A stretch of 42,796 bases of DNA from Methylobacterium bullatum (GTDB lineage: Bacteria; Pseudomonadota; Alphaproteobacteria; Rhizobiales; Beijerinckiaceae), in assembly GCF_014845095.1 (NCBI RefSeq), contig NZ_NKUG01000083.1:1-42796 (forward strand), read 5' to 3'. The position numbers were made by a program, and so were the translations under genes. Numbering within the stretch: position 1 is the first letter of the stretch; every line of letters begins with the position of its first letter. Positions 1 through 7,695 of this stretch are shown here, in pieces. Under the pieces are notes generated by a model that did no database searches, was not told where the DNA came from, and saw only the letters and a list, made by a program, of their open reading frames with translations.

Positions 1-407
1 ACTCGTTCAACCTCGACGGCACCAACATCTACATGACCATGGCGGCGCTCTTCATCGCGCAGGCCACGGACACGCCGCTCACCTACGGCGAGCAGGGCCT
101 CCTGCTCCTCGTGGCCATGCTCTCCTCCAAGGGCGCGGCCGGCGTCACCGGTTCGGGCTTCATCACCCTGGCGGCGACCCTCGCGGTGGTGCCCTCCGTG
201 CCCGTCGTCGGCATGGCGCTGATCCTCGGCGTGGATCGCTTCATGTCCGAGTGCCGCGCGCTCACCAACTTCATTGGCAATGCGGTGGCCTGCATCGTGG
301 TCGCCCGCTGGGAGGGCGAGGTCGACGAGGTCAGACTCGCGGCGGCACTGGGCGGCAACCCGATGCCTCTGGCAGCCGAGATGCCGGTTCTCCAGGCTGC
401 GGAGTAA
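1..407 (+). CDS. dctA: C4-dicarboxylate transporter DctA, C-terminal part
   Basis: The reading frame is open from the window edge (first full codon at base 3) and ends at a TAA at 405-407. The visible residues begin [20 protein letters not shown], the conserved sodium/dicarboxylate symporter motif, followed by the hydrophobic segments and the [18 protein letters not shown] stretch typical of DctA C-termini. DctA takes up succinate, fumarate and malate across the inner membrane with sodium or protons. About 135 residues are present, so roughly the first two-thirds of the usual 430-450 residues lies upstream of the window. A strong hairpin follows the stop. Family assignment is secure; the exact substrate range is inferred. 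Confidence 0.93.
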   Translation, partial: SFNLDGTNIYMTMAALFIAQATDTPLTYGEQGLLLLVAMLSSKGAAGVTGSGFITLAATLAVVPSVPVVGMALILGVDRFMSECRALTNFIGNAVACIVVARWEGEVDEVRLAAALGGNPMPLAAEMPVLQAAE

Positions 408-460
408 CACCCGTCCCGACTTCGAGCCGGGTGGCGATCCAGCCGGCTCGAAGACGATCC

Positions 461-501
461 GAAAGGGGCTGCCGGACCGCAATGGCCCGGCAGCCCCTTT
501 C
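461..501 (+). terminator. intrinsic terminator after dctA
   Basis: A perfect 15-bp inverted repeat: arms 461-475 and 487-501 with an 11-nt loop. The 3' arm ends in CCCCTTTC. It lies between dctA (plus) and the end of the TauE-like gene (minus), so it can serve both converging transcripts. Confidence 0.8.
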
Positions 502-537
502 GCGTCGAGCACGGCCTCGGCTCCTCGACGCGATGGG

Positions 538-1260
538 TCACCCGAGGCCATTCCAGACGAGACACGTGCCCGAGATCGCCAGAAGCCCGTCCATCATGAA
601 CCGGAACGTCTCCGGGGCGAGGCGAAGCACGAAGGGCTTTGCCACGAACGCCCCCACCATGAGAGCCGCGCCCACGGCGAGGCCTCTGACGAAATCCGCG
701 ACCGGCAATGCGCCGGTTCCCTGAAAGGTCAGGGTCTTGGTCAGGTAGATTGCCAGCGACGCAGCGGCCTCCGTGCCGATGAACGCACCCTTGGTCAGGC
801 CGTAGCCGATGAAGACCGGAACCGAGGCCGGGCCGGTCGAGGCGACGATGCCCGTCAGGAAGCCGATGACCGCTCCGGCAACCGCCAGATGGGGGAGCCG
901 CACTCTGACGAGGCGGTCGGCCAGCCAGCGGCGTCCGGGGATCATCGCCAGAAGAAACGCGCCGATCGCCAGATCGACAGCATGCGGCGGCAGGACCAGC
1001 ATCGTGCGGGCGCCGAGCATCGCCGCCGGAATTCCGGTCGCCGCATAGGTAGCGACGGCCCGCCAGTCGACCTCTCGCCACCATGCCAGGATGCGGGAGA
1101 GGTTCGCCATCACGGCCGCGACCGCCATGATCGGAATGGCTTCCTTGGGCCCGTAGACATAAGCGAGGACCGGCACCAGCATGATCGAGGAGCCGGTGCC
1201 GATGATGCCGCTGACGACGCCCGCCACGAGGCCGATGGAGAGGATGAGAAGCAGGCCCAT
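538..1260 (-). CDS. sulfite exporter TauE/SafE family permease
   Basis: A polytopic inner-membrane protein of 240 residues. It opens with a hydrophobic helix containing GLVAGVVSGIIGTGSS, the glycine-rich first TauE/SafE half-repeat, and has a second repeat near VIGFLTGIVASTGPASVP. The family exports or imports sulfur oxyanions or small organosulfur anions; the substrate here cannot be read from sequence. I chose the ATG at 1258-1260 because the 14 extra residues upstream would need a TTG start and are not TauE-like. It is transcribed divergently from the LysR gene with about 130 bases between them, so that regulator may control it. Length is normal for the short form of the family. Confidence 0.88.
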   Translation of the reverse strand: MGLLLILSIGLVAGVVSGIIGTGSSIMLVPVLAYVYGPKEAIPIMAVAAVMANLSRILAWWREVDWRAVATYAATGIPAAMLGARTMLVLPPHAVDLAIGAFLLAMIPGRRWLADRLVRVRLPHLAVAGAVIGFLTGIVASTGPASVPVFIGYGLTKGAFIGTEAAASLAIYLTKTLTFQGTGALPVADFVRGLAVGAALMVGAFVAKPFVLRLAPETFRFMMDGLLAISGTCLVWNGLG

Positions 1261-1393
1261 CGGCCGATTGTGCCCGGTCGAACCGGAAGTCCCTAGGGAC
1301 AATGCCTGACGGTGGATAACCTCGGCCTGCGAGCCTGTGCTGACGGAGGCCGGCTCGGATCACTTTCCCGCCAGCGAACGTTCTCCTGCCCTC

Positions 1394-2308
1394 ATGCTGA
1401 CCAGTCGGACCGATCTTGCCGATCTCGGCACCTTCCTCGCCATCGCTCGCCACCTGAGTTTCCGGCGCGCAGGGCTGGAACTCGGTGTCAGTGCCTCCGC
1501 GCTGAGCCATGCCCTCAAGGCGATGGAGGCTCGCCTCGGCGTGCGGCTGATCAATCGCACCAGCCGGAGCGTCACCCTGACCGCAACGGGTGAAGAGCTT
1601 CTGGCGTCGCTCGATGCGCCCTTCGCGGCGATCGGTTCGGCGCTCGACGGACTCAACCGCCACCGGGAGCCAGGGAACGCCGCGGGGCGCATTCGTCTCA
1701 ATGTGCTCGAACATGCCAGCACGCTGCTGCTCGCGCCAGTGCTGCCCGTCTTCACCGAGCGCCATCCGCATATTGAGATCGACGTCCGCGTCTCCAACGA
1801 GCTGCTCGACATCGTGGATGCCGGGGCCGATGCGGGCATCCGATATGGCGGCACCGTCGCTCAGGACATGATCGCCCAGCGCCTGTCGGCCGACATTCGC
1901 TGGGTGGTTGTCGGCGCACCCTGTTATCTCGATCGGCATGGAACGCCGGCGCATCCACACGACCTGTTGGCGCATCGGTGCCTGCGCATCCGCCTCGGCG
2001 ACGAACGGCTCTACGGTTGGGAGTTCGAACGGGCCGGTGAGTCGCTCGCGCTCGACGTGCCCGGCGCCGTGACGATCGACAACACGCACTTCGCACTGTC
2101 CCTCGCGATGGCAGGCGGGGGGCTGGCCTACCTCCCCGAACCATGCGTCAGGTCGCCGGTCAGTCGCGGTGAACTGCGCGTCGTTCTGACGGATTGGGCA
2201 CCCGAGGGAGCCGGCTTTCACATCTACTATCCGGGACGTCGCCAGTTGCCGACAGGCCTGCGGCTCTTCATCGATCTGGTTCGCGAGCTTCGCCCGCTCG
2301 GTCTGTAG
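1394..2308 (+). CDS. LysR-family transcriptional regulator
   Basis: A 304-residue DNA-binding regulator. The N-terminal winged helix-turn-helix is clear: FLAIARHLSFRRAGLELGVS, then ALSHALKAMEARLGVRLINR and a TLTATGEELL wing. From about residue 90 there is a periplasmic-binding-like effector domain (RIRLNVLEHASTLLLAPVL, then GGGLAYLPE near the end), as in LysR regulators of the DsdC/CrgA-like branch. The ATG at 1394 places the helix-turn-helix at the usual distance from the N-terminus; a GTG at 1337 would add 19 unlikely residues. Divergent from the TauE-like permease and followed by an SDR gene on the same strand. Both are possible targets; this is inferred from position only. Confidence 0.92.
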   Translation: MLTSRTDLADLGTFLAIARHLSFRRAGLELGVSASALSHALKAMEARLGVRLINRTSRSVTLTATGEELLASLDAPFAAIGSALDGLNRHREPGNAAGRIRLNVLEHASTLLLAPVLPVFTERHPHIEIDVRVSNELLDIVDAGADAGIRYGGTVAQDMIAQRLSADIRWVVVGAPCYLDRHGTPAHPHDLLAHRCLRIRLGDERLYGWEFERAGESLALDVPGAVTIDNTHFALSLAMAGGGLAYLPEPCVRSPVSRGELRVVLTDWAPEGAGFHIYYPGRRQLPTGLRLFIDLVRELRPLGL

Positions 2309-2447
2309 GCGCGATGTCGCCAGCGATGAGCCATGCTCATCGGTCTGTTGAAGCAATGGCGGGTCATCGGAGTGACGCCGTGAGCCTACTTGTCGCTGAT
2401 CGGTGAGCGATAAGGCTCGCCATCACGGCCAGCCGGAGGCTTCCGAC

Positions 2448-3203
2448 ATGCTCACCACGCACCGTTTCACCGAAAAGGTCGTTTTCGTCACAGGTGCCGC
2501 CAGCGGCATCGGACGTGCCGCCGCCCTCGCTTTCTCGGCCGAGGGGGCTCGTGTGGCGATTGCCGACCGGACTGAGGCGACCCTGGAACACTTGCGGGCC
2601 GAGATCGAAGCGGCCGGCGGAGAAGTCCTGGCGATCCGTTGCGACGTGTCTCTGCCGGAAGAGGTGGAAGCGGCGATTGCCGGAACCGTCGAACGCTTCG
2701 GACGCCTCGACTGTGCCTTCAACAATGCCGGAGTCGAGAACAGGGCCACGCCGGTCCACGAGATCGAACTCGACGAATGGGACCGCATCCTCGACATCAA
2801 CCTGAGGGGGACCTTCCTCTGCATGAAGTATGAGCTGGCGCAGATGGTGCGCCAGGGTGGCGGCGTGGTGGTCAACACCTCCTCCGGTGCCGGCATCCGC
2901 GGTGTCGCGGGTGGCGCGGCCTATGCCGCTTCCAAACATGCCATCATCGGTCTGACCCGCTCGGCGGCGCTGGACTATGCCAGGAAGAACATTCGTGTGA
3001 ACGCCATCCTGCCCGGCAATATCGAAACGCCGATGATGGACCGTTTCACGGGAGGCGACGTTCAAAAGGCGATCGACCTCGAACCGGTAGGTCGCCTCGG
3101 CAAGCCGGAGGAGATCGCAGAAGCGGTGCTCTGGATGTGCTCGGACCTCGGTGGGTTCGTGACCGGAGCCGCCACGGTGATCGATGGTGGCTGGTCGCTT
3201 TGA
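2448..3203 (+). CDS. short-chain dehydrogenase/reductase (SDR)
   Basis: A classical SDR of 251 residues using NAD(P). Visible signatures are the cofactor loop [11 protein letters not shown] near the N-terminus, an acidic residue after the second strand (VAIADR, which favours NAD), CDVS, the NNAG motif, and the catalytic pair S and YAASK. The C-terminus [14 protein letters not shown] is typical of the family. I chose the ATG at 2448 because GGAGG lies 8 bases upstream; a GTG at 2403 is also in frame. It precedes a cupin gene by 33 bases, so the two are probably cotranscribed. The substrate is not predictable. Confidence 0.92.
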   Translation: MLTTHRFTEKVVFVTGAASGIGRAAALAFSAEGARVAIADRTEATLEHLRAEIEAAGGEVLAIRCDVSLPEEVEAAIAGTVERFGRLDCAFNNAGVENRATPVHEIELDEWDRILDINLRGTFLCMKYELAQMVRQGGGVVVNTSSGAGIRGVAGGAAYAASKHAIIGLTRSAALDYARKNIRVNAILPGNIETPMMDRFTGGDVQKAIDLEPVGRLGKPEEIAEAVLWMCSDLGGFVTGAATVIDGGWSL

Positions 3204-3236
3204 CGGTCGATCCGGCGAAAACGGAGGAGCAGGCGA

Positions 3237-3635
3237 ATGGACATCACACGCAGCGGGTCGCGACCGTCCGGCAGGGGACCGTCCGAATGGTTCACCGGAA
3301 CCGTGCGGATCGACCCTCTTTTCTCCGCGCCCGAGCCGGCGCGGGTCGCCGGAGCGAGCGTGACGTTCGAGCCGGGGGCCCGCACCGCGTGGCATACGCA
3401 TCCGCTCGGCCAGACGCTCATCGTCACCTTCGGGGCCGGCTGGGTTCAGCGGGAGGGCGGCCCTAAGGAGGCTATCGGGCCGGGCGACGTCGTCTGGTTC
3501 GAGCCGGGTGAAAAACACTGGCACGGGGCAACGGCAACGACGGCCCTGACGCATATCGCGATCCAGGAGCAGCTCGAAGGCCGGGCGGTGACGTGGTTGG
3601 AACAGGTCACCGACGAACACTATCGCGGCGTCTGA
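3237..3635 (+). CDS. small cupin-domain protein, (R)-mandelonitrile lyase-like
   Basis: A single-domain cupin of 132 residues. Cupin motif 1 is visible as [17 protein letters not shown] (two metal-binding histidines), and motif 2 as [17 protein letters not shown] (third and fourth histidines). The N-terminal [14 protein letters not shown] and this overall layout match the small manganese cupins annotated as carboxymuconolactone-decarboxylase-associated or (R)-mandelonitrile lyase-like. A GGAGGAG Shine-Dalgarno sits about 9 bases upstream of the ATG. It lies 33 bases after the SDR, suggesting a joint role in a small-molecule oxidation. Enzymatic activity is not established by the sequence. Confidence 0.85.
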   Translation: MDITRSGSRPSGRGPSEWFTGTVRIDPLFSAPEPARVAGASVTFEPGARTAWHTHPLGQTLIVTFGAGWVQREGGPKEAIGPGDVVWFEPGEKHWHGATATTALTHIAIQEQLEGRAVTWLEQVTDEHYRGV

Positions 3636-3677
3636 CGCTCGCGCAAAGGTGGCCCCTCGACGGGCGGGCGCGAAGAC

Positions 3678-3693
3678 CCCCGTCCCGACGGGG
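3678..3693. terminator. short GC hairpin between converging genes
   Basis: A small inverted repeat (arms CCCCGT and ACGGGG, loop CCCG) sits between the end of the cupin gene on plus and the end of the exporter gene on minus. No T-run follows on either strand, so it is at best a weak terminator. Confidence 0.35.
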
Positions 3694-3695
3694 CC

Positions 3696-5807
3696 TCATG
3701 TGGAGGGGATCAGGGTGAAGACGTGGTCCGCTCCGGCAATGGTGGCCGGGCGGTGGGCGACGATGATTCGGGTCATGCGCAGATCGCGCAAAGCCTCGGC
3801 GATGACCGCTTCCGTCGCTTCGTCGAGATGGCTCGTCGCCTCGTCGAGGAACAGGATCTCCGGTTTGCGGTAGAGGGCGCGGGCAAGGATGACCCGCTGC
3901 TTCTGGCCGCCCGAGAGCGTCGAACCCATATCGCCCACGAGGGTCTCGAACCCCATCGGGGTGCGCTTGATGTCGGCGAGAATCGCGGCGCGCGCGGCGC
4001 ATTCCTCGATCCAGCCGGCATCCGGCCGCTCGTCGAAACTGGCGATGTTCTCGGCGATGGAGCCGGCGAAGAGGCCGTCAGTCTGCATCACGCCCGCGAT
4101 CCGGCGGCGATAGCTGGCCGCCCCGAGGGTGCGGATCTCTTGCCCTTCGACGAGGACGCGCCCCTCGCTCGCCGGCAGCAGGCCCATCATGATCTTCATC
4201 AGCGAGGTCTTTCCCGAGCCCGAGGGGCCGGTGATGGCGAAGCTCGTCCCCGCCGGCACGTCGAGGCTGAGGTCGCGGAAGATCCAGGGCTCGTCCGCGC
4301 CGTAGCGCAGGGCGAGCTCCTTCACGGCGACACTCCCCGTACCCTCCGCCGCCCGGATCAGCGCCGGGGCGGCCGGTTCCAGGGTGGAGCCGGAACCCTC
4401 CTCGGGCTCGCTCATGACGATGTCCGACAGCCGATCGGTCTGGACGTTGAGCATGCGCAGCTGGAAGCCCGACTGGATCAGGTTGCCGATCCGCTGCGAG
4501 AACTGGTCGCGATAGGCGAGGAAGGCCACCAGCATGCCGAGCGTCATCGACTGGTCGATGACCGCCCGCGCGCCGAGCACGAGCAGGAGCAGCCTGTCGA
4601 CGCCGAACAGCAGCTCATTGGCCCGGCCGAAGACGAGGTCGAGGCGCTGGAGCCGCAGCCGCGCATTCAGCGAGGTGACGAAGTGGTTCATCCAGGTGCC
4701 GCGGCGGCGCTCGCGCAGATCGAGGAGCTTCACGCTCGCCATGCCGCGCACGGTCTCGATGAAGTGGCTCTGCTGGCGCGCCTCGGCGACGATCGCCTCC
4801 TCGGTGCCCTCGCGGTAGGAGGCGTAGGCGGCGATCCGCAGCGCTGCGGCGAGCGCCGTCGAGGCGACGACGACGAAGGATAGCCAGCCGCCATAGACCA
4901 CCAGCATGGCGAGCATGCCGATGGACATGATCCCGTCGAGCACGGCTTGGACGAGATCGGTGGTGAGCCCCTTCTGGATCGTCGCCAGGGAGCCGAAGCG
5001 CGAGATCACGTCGCCGACGTGCCGCTTCTCGAAATAGTCCAGTGGCAGGCGCGAGAGGTGGTCGAACAAGCTCCCCGACCATTGGTAGTTCAGCTTGGTC
5101 CCGGTGAGCATGATCGCCCAGGTCCGCGCCACCGAGAGGACGAGCTGGACGACGAGCAGAAGGGCGAGCCCCACCGCCACCACCAGCAACAGGTCGAGAT
5201 CGGCGTTGACGATGACCTCGTCGATGACGATCTGCGAAGCGATCGGCATCAGGATCGCGACGAGCTCGATGCCGAGGGACAGGGCCAGGATCTGGGCGAG
5301 CGCAGGGCGGATGCCGCCGATCGTCCGGAACAGGTCGCCCAGCGCCAGTCCGCGCTGCCGCTTCTCGCGCACGAAGCTGGTGGTCGGGCTCGCTTCCAGG
5401 GCGACGCCCGTGAACTCCCGCGACGCCTCCGCGAAGGTGAGCTTGCGCCGCCCCCGGGCGGGATCGTGGATGACGATCCCCCTGCCGCTCACGGCGGTGA
5501 GCACGACGAAGTGGTTGAGCCCCCAATGCAGGATGCAGGGCGTCTTGAGCTTGGGCAGGTCCTTCAGTTCCGCCCGCAAGGCCCGGGTGGCGAGGCCCAT
5601 CGAACCCGCCAGATCGATGAGGTTGCGCAGGGTCATGCCCTTGAGCGACAGGGCGTGGCGGCGGCGCAGGGCGCCGAGATCGACATGGCGGCCGTGATAC
5701 CCCAGCACCATGCCGAGGCAGGCCATGCCGCATTCGGCGGCCTCCGCCTGAAGCAGGACGGGCACGCGCCGGCCGAAGCCGAACTGAAGGGTGCTGAGCA
5801 GGCTCAC
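3696..5807 (-). CDS. peptidase-containing ABC exporter of double-glycine peptides (CvaB-like)
   Basis: A 703-residue inner-membrane ABC transporter that should remove the double-glycine leader and export the peptide. Residues 1-125 form a C39 peptidase: oxyanion Gln-20, nucleophile Cys-26 in AECGMACLG, His-99 in GLNHFVVL and Asp-115 in IHDPARG, so the triad is intact. Membrane segments follow at about 160-430. The ATPase domain has Walker A GPSGSGKTSLMK, signature LSGGQKQRV, Walker B ILFLDEATSHLD and the H-loop VAHR. The start is GTG at 5807, four bases after the stop of the HlyD-like gene, with GGCGGATG upstream, so translation is probably coupled. It is the last gene of the minus-strand cassette whose likely cargoes are the two peptides at 7219 and 7492. 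Confidence 0.95.
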   Translation of the reverse strand: MSLLSTLQFGFGRRVPVLLQAEAAECGMACLGMVLGYHGRHVDLGALRRRHALSLKGMTLRNLIDLAGSMGLATRALRAELKDLPKLKTPCILHWGLNHFVVLTAVSGRGIVIHDPARGRRKLTFAEASREFTGVALEASPTTSFVREKRQRGLALGDLFRTIGGIRPALAQILALSLGIELVAILMPIASQIVIDEVIVNADLDLLLVVAVGLALLLVVQLVLSVARTWAIMLTGTKLNYQWSGSLFDHLSRLPLDYFEKRHVGDVISRFGSLATIQKGLTTDLVQAVLDGIMSIGMLAMLVVYGGWLSFVVVASTALAAALRIAAYASYREGTEEAIVAEARQQSHFIETVRGMASVKLLDLRERRRGTWMNHFVTSLNARLRLQRLDLVFGRANELLFGVDRLLLLVLGARAVIDQSMTLGMLVAFLAYRDQFSQRIGNLIQSGFQLRMLNVQTDRLSDIVMSEPEEGSGSTLEPAAPALIRAAEGTGSVAVKELALRYGADEPWIFRDLSLDVPAGTSFAITGPSGSGKTSLMKIMMGLLPASEGRVLVEGQEIRTLGAASYRRRIAGVMQTDGLFAGSIAENIASFDERPDAGWIEECAARAAILADIKRTPMGFETLVGDMGSTLSGGQKQRVILARALYRKPEILFLDEATSHLDEATEAVIAEALRDLRMTRIIVAHRPATIAGADHVFTLIPST

Positions 5808-5811
5808 GCTT

Positions 5812-7089
5812 TCATCCGCCGCGGGTCACGAGATCGACGCTGCGCTTGACCCGGTAGAGCGGGTCGAGAAGCCATCGGTAGAGGGGGCGCTTCTCCAGGG
5901 CGATGTCGGCCTCGACCCTCATCCCGGCTTCCAGACGGCGGCTCTCGCCATAGGCGATCACGCTGTTCTCGTCCGGCCGCACGATGATGCGGTAGATGCC
6001 GTCGCCGTTCTTCGCCTTGGCGCCGGCGGCTTCCGGCAGGTCGGCGGCCTCCAGGGGCGCGCGGGTCACCTCCGAGACGGTGCCGCGATAGAGGCCGAAG
6101 CGTTGGAAGGGGAAGGCCGCGTAGCGCAGCATCACCGCCTCCCCCGTATCGATGAAGCCGATGGCGGAGGATTCCACGAACAGGTTCGCCTGCAGCCTAC
6201 CCTCGCTCGGCAGCAGGGTGAGCAGCGTGGCACCCGCCGCCACGCCCTGGCCGGCCTGGACCCGGATGGAGGTGAGAATGCCCTTCTCCGGCGCCCGCAC
6301 CTCGATGGCCCGGCGGGCCTCGCTCTCGGCCCGCTGCTGCTCCAACTGGGCGGCGGTGCGGTCCATCTCGGCGAGGTCGCGGGCGAGCTTGTCGTCGAAG
6401 GTGGCGAGCGTCGCCTGCAACTCGCCGACCTTGCCCATGAGCTGCAGGCGCGAATTGCGGAACTGGGCAAGCTGGGAACTCGCCTGCAGGTAGAGGTAAT
6501 TCTGGTTCTGGAGGTCGGCCGAGCGGGCAAATCCGTCGCTCACCGCCTTGGCGAGGACATCGACCCGCTCTTTCAGCGGCGGCACCAGCTTCTCCTGCAA
6601 CTGGACCTGCTCCTCCAATTGCCGCGACTGGGATTGGAGGTTGTCGATCTGCTCGGCGAGCGAGCGCTTCTCGGTGGCCGCCATGGCCGACCGCAACCGA
6701 GATTGCGCCTCGATCGTCTCCTTCTGCCGGGCCAGCTGATCGATGATGCGCTGCTGGGTCGGGCCGTTGGCTGAGACGGCGTCGAGGTCGAGCGTGTAGA
6801 GAAGCTGGCCCTGCACGACCCGGTCCCCCTCCTTCACCCCCGAGGCGCTGACGCGTCCGGCCACCGGGCTCGCCACGGTGATGAGACCCACATCCGGTGT
6901 GAGCATGCCGAAGGCGTGGATACGGCGGGTGTAGGTGCCGAAGACCACGTACAGGATTGCCGCGATGGTGATCAGGATCGTGATCGCGGTCATCAGCCGG
7001 ATTGAGAGCGGCTGCACGATCTGGGCTTCGCCCAACCAGGAATCCTGGCGCGCTCGGGCGACCTCTGCGCGAAAAAGCGGCGACGTCAT
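5812..7089 (-). CDS. HlyD-family periplasmic adaptor (CvaA-like)
   Basis: A 425-residue membrane-fusion protein partnering the ABC exporter. A short cytoplasmic N-terminus is followed by one membrane helix (about 32-52, ITILITIAAILYVVFGTYTR). Then come a lipoyl half-motif (VASPVAGRVSASGVKEGDRV), a long Gln/Leu-rich coiled coil (about 110-255), the second half (RAPEKGILTSIRVQAGQGV) and a beta-barrel region ending in a conserved GMRVEADIALEKRPLYRWLLDPL. This C-terminus is characteristic of CvaA-type adaptors of bacteriocin export. AGGAGG lies upstream of the ATG at a rather long spacing. It needs an outer-membrane TolC-like channel that is not in this window. Confidence 0.93.
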   Translation of the reverse strand: MTSPLFRAEVARARQDSWLGEAQIVQPLSIRLMTAITILITIAAILYVVFGTYTRRIHAFGMLTPDVGLITVASPVAGRVSASGVKEGDRVVQGQLLYTLDLDAVSANGPTQQRIIDQLARQKETIEAQSRLRSAMAATEKRSLAEQIDNLQSQSRQLEEQVQLQEKLVPPLKERVDVLAKAVSDGFARSADLQNQNYLYLQASSQLAQFRNSRLQLMGKVGELQATLATFDDKLARDLAEMDRTAAQLEQQRAESEARRAIEVRAPEKGILTSIRVQAGQGVAAGATLLTLLPSEGRLQANLFVESSAIGFIDTGEAVMLRYAAFPFQRFGLYRGTVSEVTRAPLEAADLPEAAGAKAKNGDGIYRIIVRPDENSVIAYGESRRLEAGMRVEADIALEKRPLYRWLLDPLYRVKRSVDLVTRGG

Positions 7090-7154
7090 CGGGTTCGGCG
7101 GTCCTCCTAGCCCAATGGCGGCGTAGTTCGATGTTGAGGCGTCTTATGCACGAG

Positions 7155-7186
7155 AAGCGCGGCGGGCCTACTGGCCCGCCACGCTT
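7155..7186 (-). terminator. hairpin between peptide genes and exporter genes (attenuator candidate)
   Basis: A 14-bp inverted repeat with one mismatch: arms 7155-7168 and 7173-7186, loop of four bases. Read on the minus strand, it comes 33 bases after the stop of the downstream peptide gene and is followed by TTCTCG, only a weak T-run. It lies about 65 bases before the start of the HlyD-like gene. It probably terminates most peptide transcripts and lets some read through to the exporter genes, or it stabilises the 3' end of the peptide mRNA. Confidence 0.6.
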
Positions 7187-7218
7187 ATTCACCGATCAGG
7201 ATTGATGCGGATAAGTGC

Positions 7219-7422
7219 TCAGTGGCCGCCGAGGAGGCCGCCGACCGCGCCGAGAAGACCGCCGACGAGGCCGCTCACCAAGCCACCCACCTGACCGACC
7301 ACGCCGGAAACGGCGCCGAGTTCGCTGGACAGGTCGAGGTCCAGGCCGAGGGACAGGCCGCCGCCGACGGCGTCGAGTTCGGTGGCGTCGAGTTCGCGGA
7401 TGGTGTCCAGGTTCTGGGTCAT
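7219..7422 (-). CDS. double-glycine bacteriocin-type peptide precursor, glycine-zipper, copy 1
   Basis: A 67-residue secreted-peptide precursor. The leader LDATELDAVGGG (11-22) matches the double-glycine consensus with Leu at -12, Glu at -8, Leu at -7, Val at -4 and Gly at -2/-1, so cleavage is expected after Gly-22. The predicted mature part (45 residues) begins LSLGLDLDLSSELG and continues as a Gly/Leu/Val tail with small residues every fourth position: Gly-46, Ser-50, Gly-54, Gly-58, Gly-62, Gly-66. It has no cysteine, no lysine or arginine, and three acidic residues, so it is anionic. The start is supported by TTGGAGA about 8 bases upstream. It is 84% identical (56 of 67) to the paralogue at 7492. 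Export by the adjacent C39 transporter is inferred; killing activity is not shown. Confidence 0.88.
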   Translation of the reverse strand: MTQNLDTIRELDATELDAVGGGLSLGLDLDLSSELGAVSGVVGQVGGLVSGLVGGLLGAVGGLLGGH

Positions 7423-7443
7423 GTCACATCTCCAAGATTAGGC

Positions 7444-7462
7444 GGCGCGTTCGCTTCGCGCC
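7444..7462 (-). other. hairpin between the two peptide genes
   Basis: An inverted repeat with arms GGCGCG and CGCGCC and a 7-nt loop lies in the 69-base gap between the two precursor genes. It could be an mRNA-stability or processing element. There is no T-run and no other support. Confidence 0.35.
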
Positions 7463-7491
7463 ACGCCGAGAAATCGGGTTGGCGGGCCGGG

Positions 7492-7695
7492 CTACTTGCC
7501 GCCCAGGAGGCCACCAACGGCGCCGAGCAGGCCACCGACGAGACCGCCGACCAAACCGCCGACTTGGTCGATCGTGCCCGAAACGGCACCGAGTTCACTC
7601 GAAAGGTCGAGGTCGAGACCCAGGGAGAGGCCGCCGCCGACCGCATCGAGCTCGGATGCATCGAGGGTGCGGATGGTGTCATTCGTCTTAGACAT
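7492..7695 (-). CDS. double-glycine bacteriocin-type peptide precursor, glycine-zipper, copy 2
   Basis: A 67-residue precursor and the first gene of the cassette. The leader LDASELDAVGGG (11-22) fits the double-glycine rule as in its paralogue. The mature part again begins LSLGLDLDLSSELG; it differs in the hinge (TID in place of VVG at 41-43) and ends in Lys rather than His. The tail has glycines at 46, 50, 54, 58, 62 and 66, an uninterrupted GxxxG ladder of six, with a second ladder at 47, 51 and 55. Four acidic residues against one lysine keep it anionic. A CTGGAGAG Shine-Dalgarno sits about 8 bases before the ATG. Two-peptide action with copy 1 is plausible but inferred. Confidence 0.88.
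   Translation of the reverse strand: MSKTNDTIRTLDASELDAVGGGLSLGLDLDLSSELGAVSGTIDQVGGLVGGLVGGLLGAVGGLLGGK

Noticed and set aside
83..2356. A 757-codon open frame on the minus strand
   Set aside because: It overlaps the dctA, TauE-like and LysR genes in another frame and is Arg/Gly/Pro-rich without any domain. It is a high-GC shadow frame.
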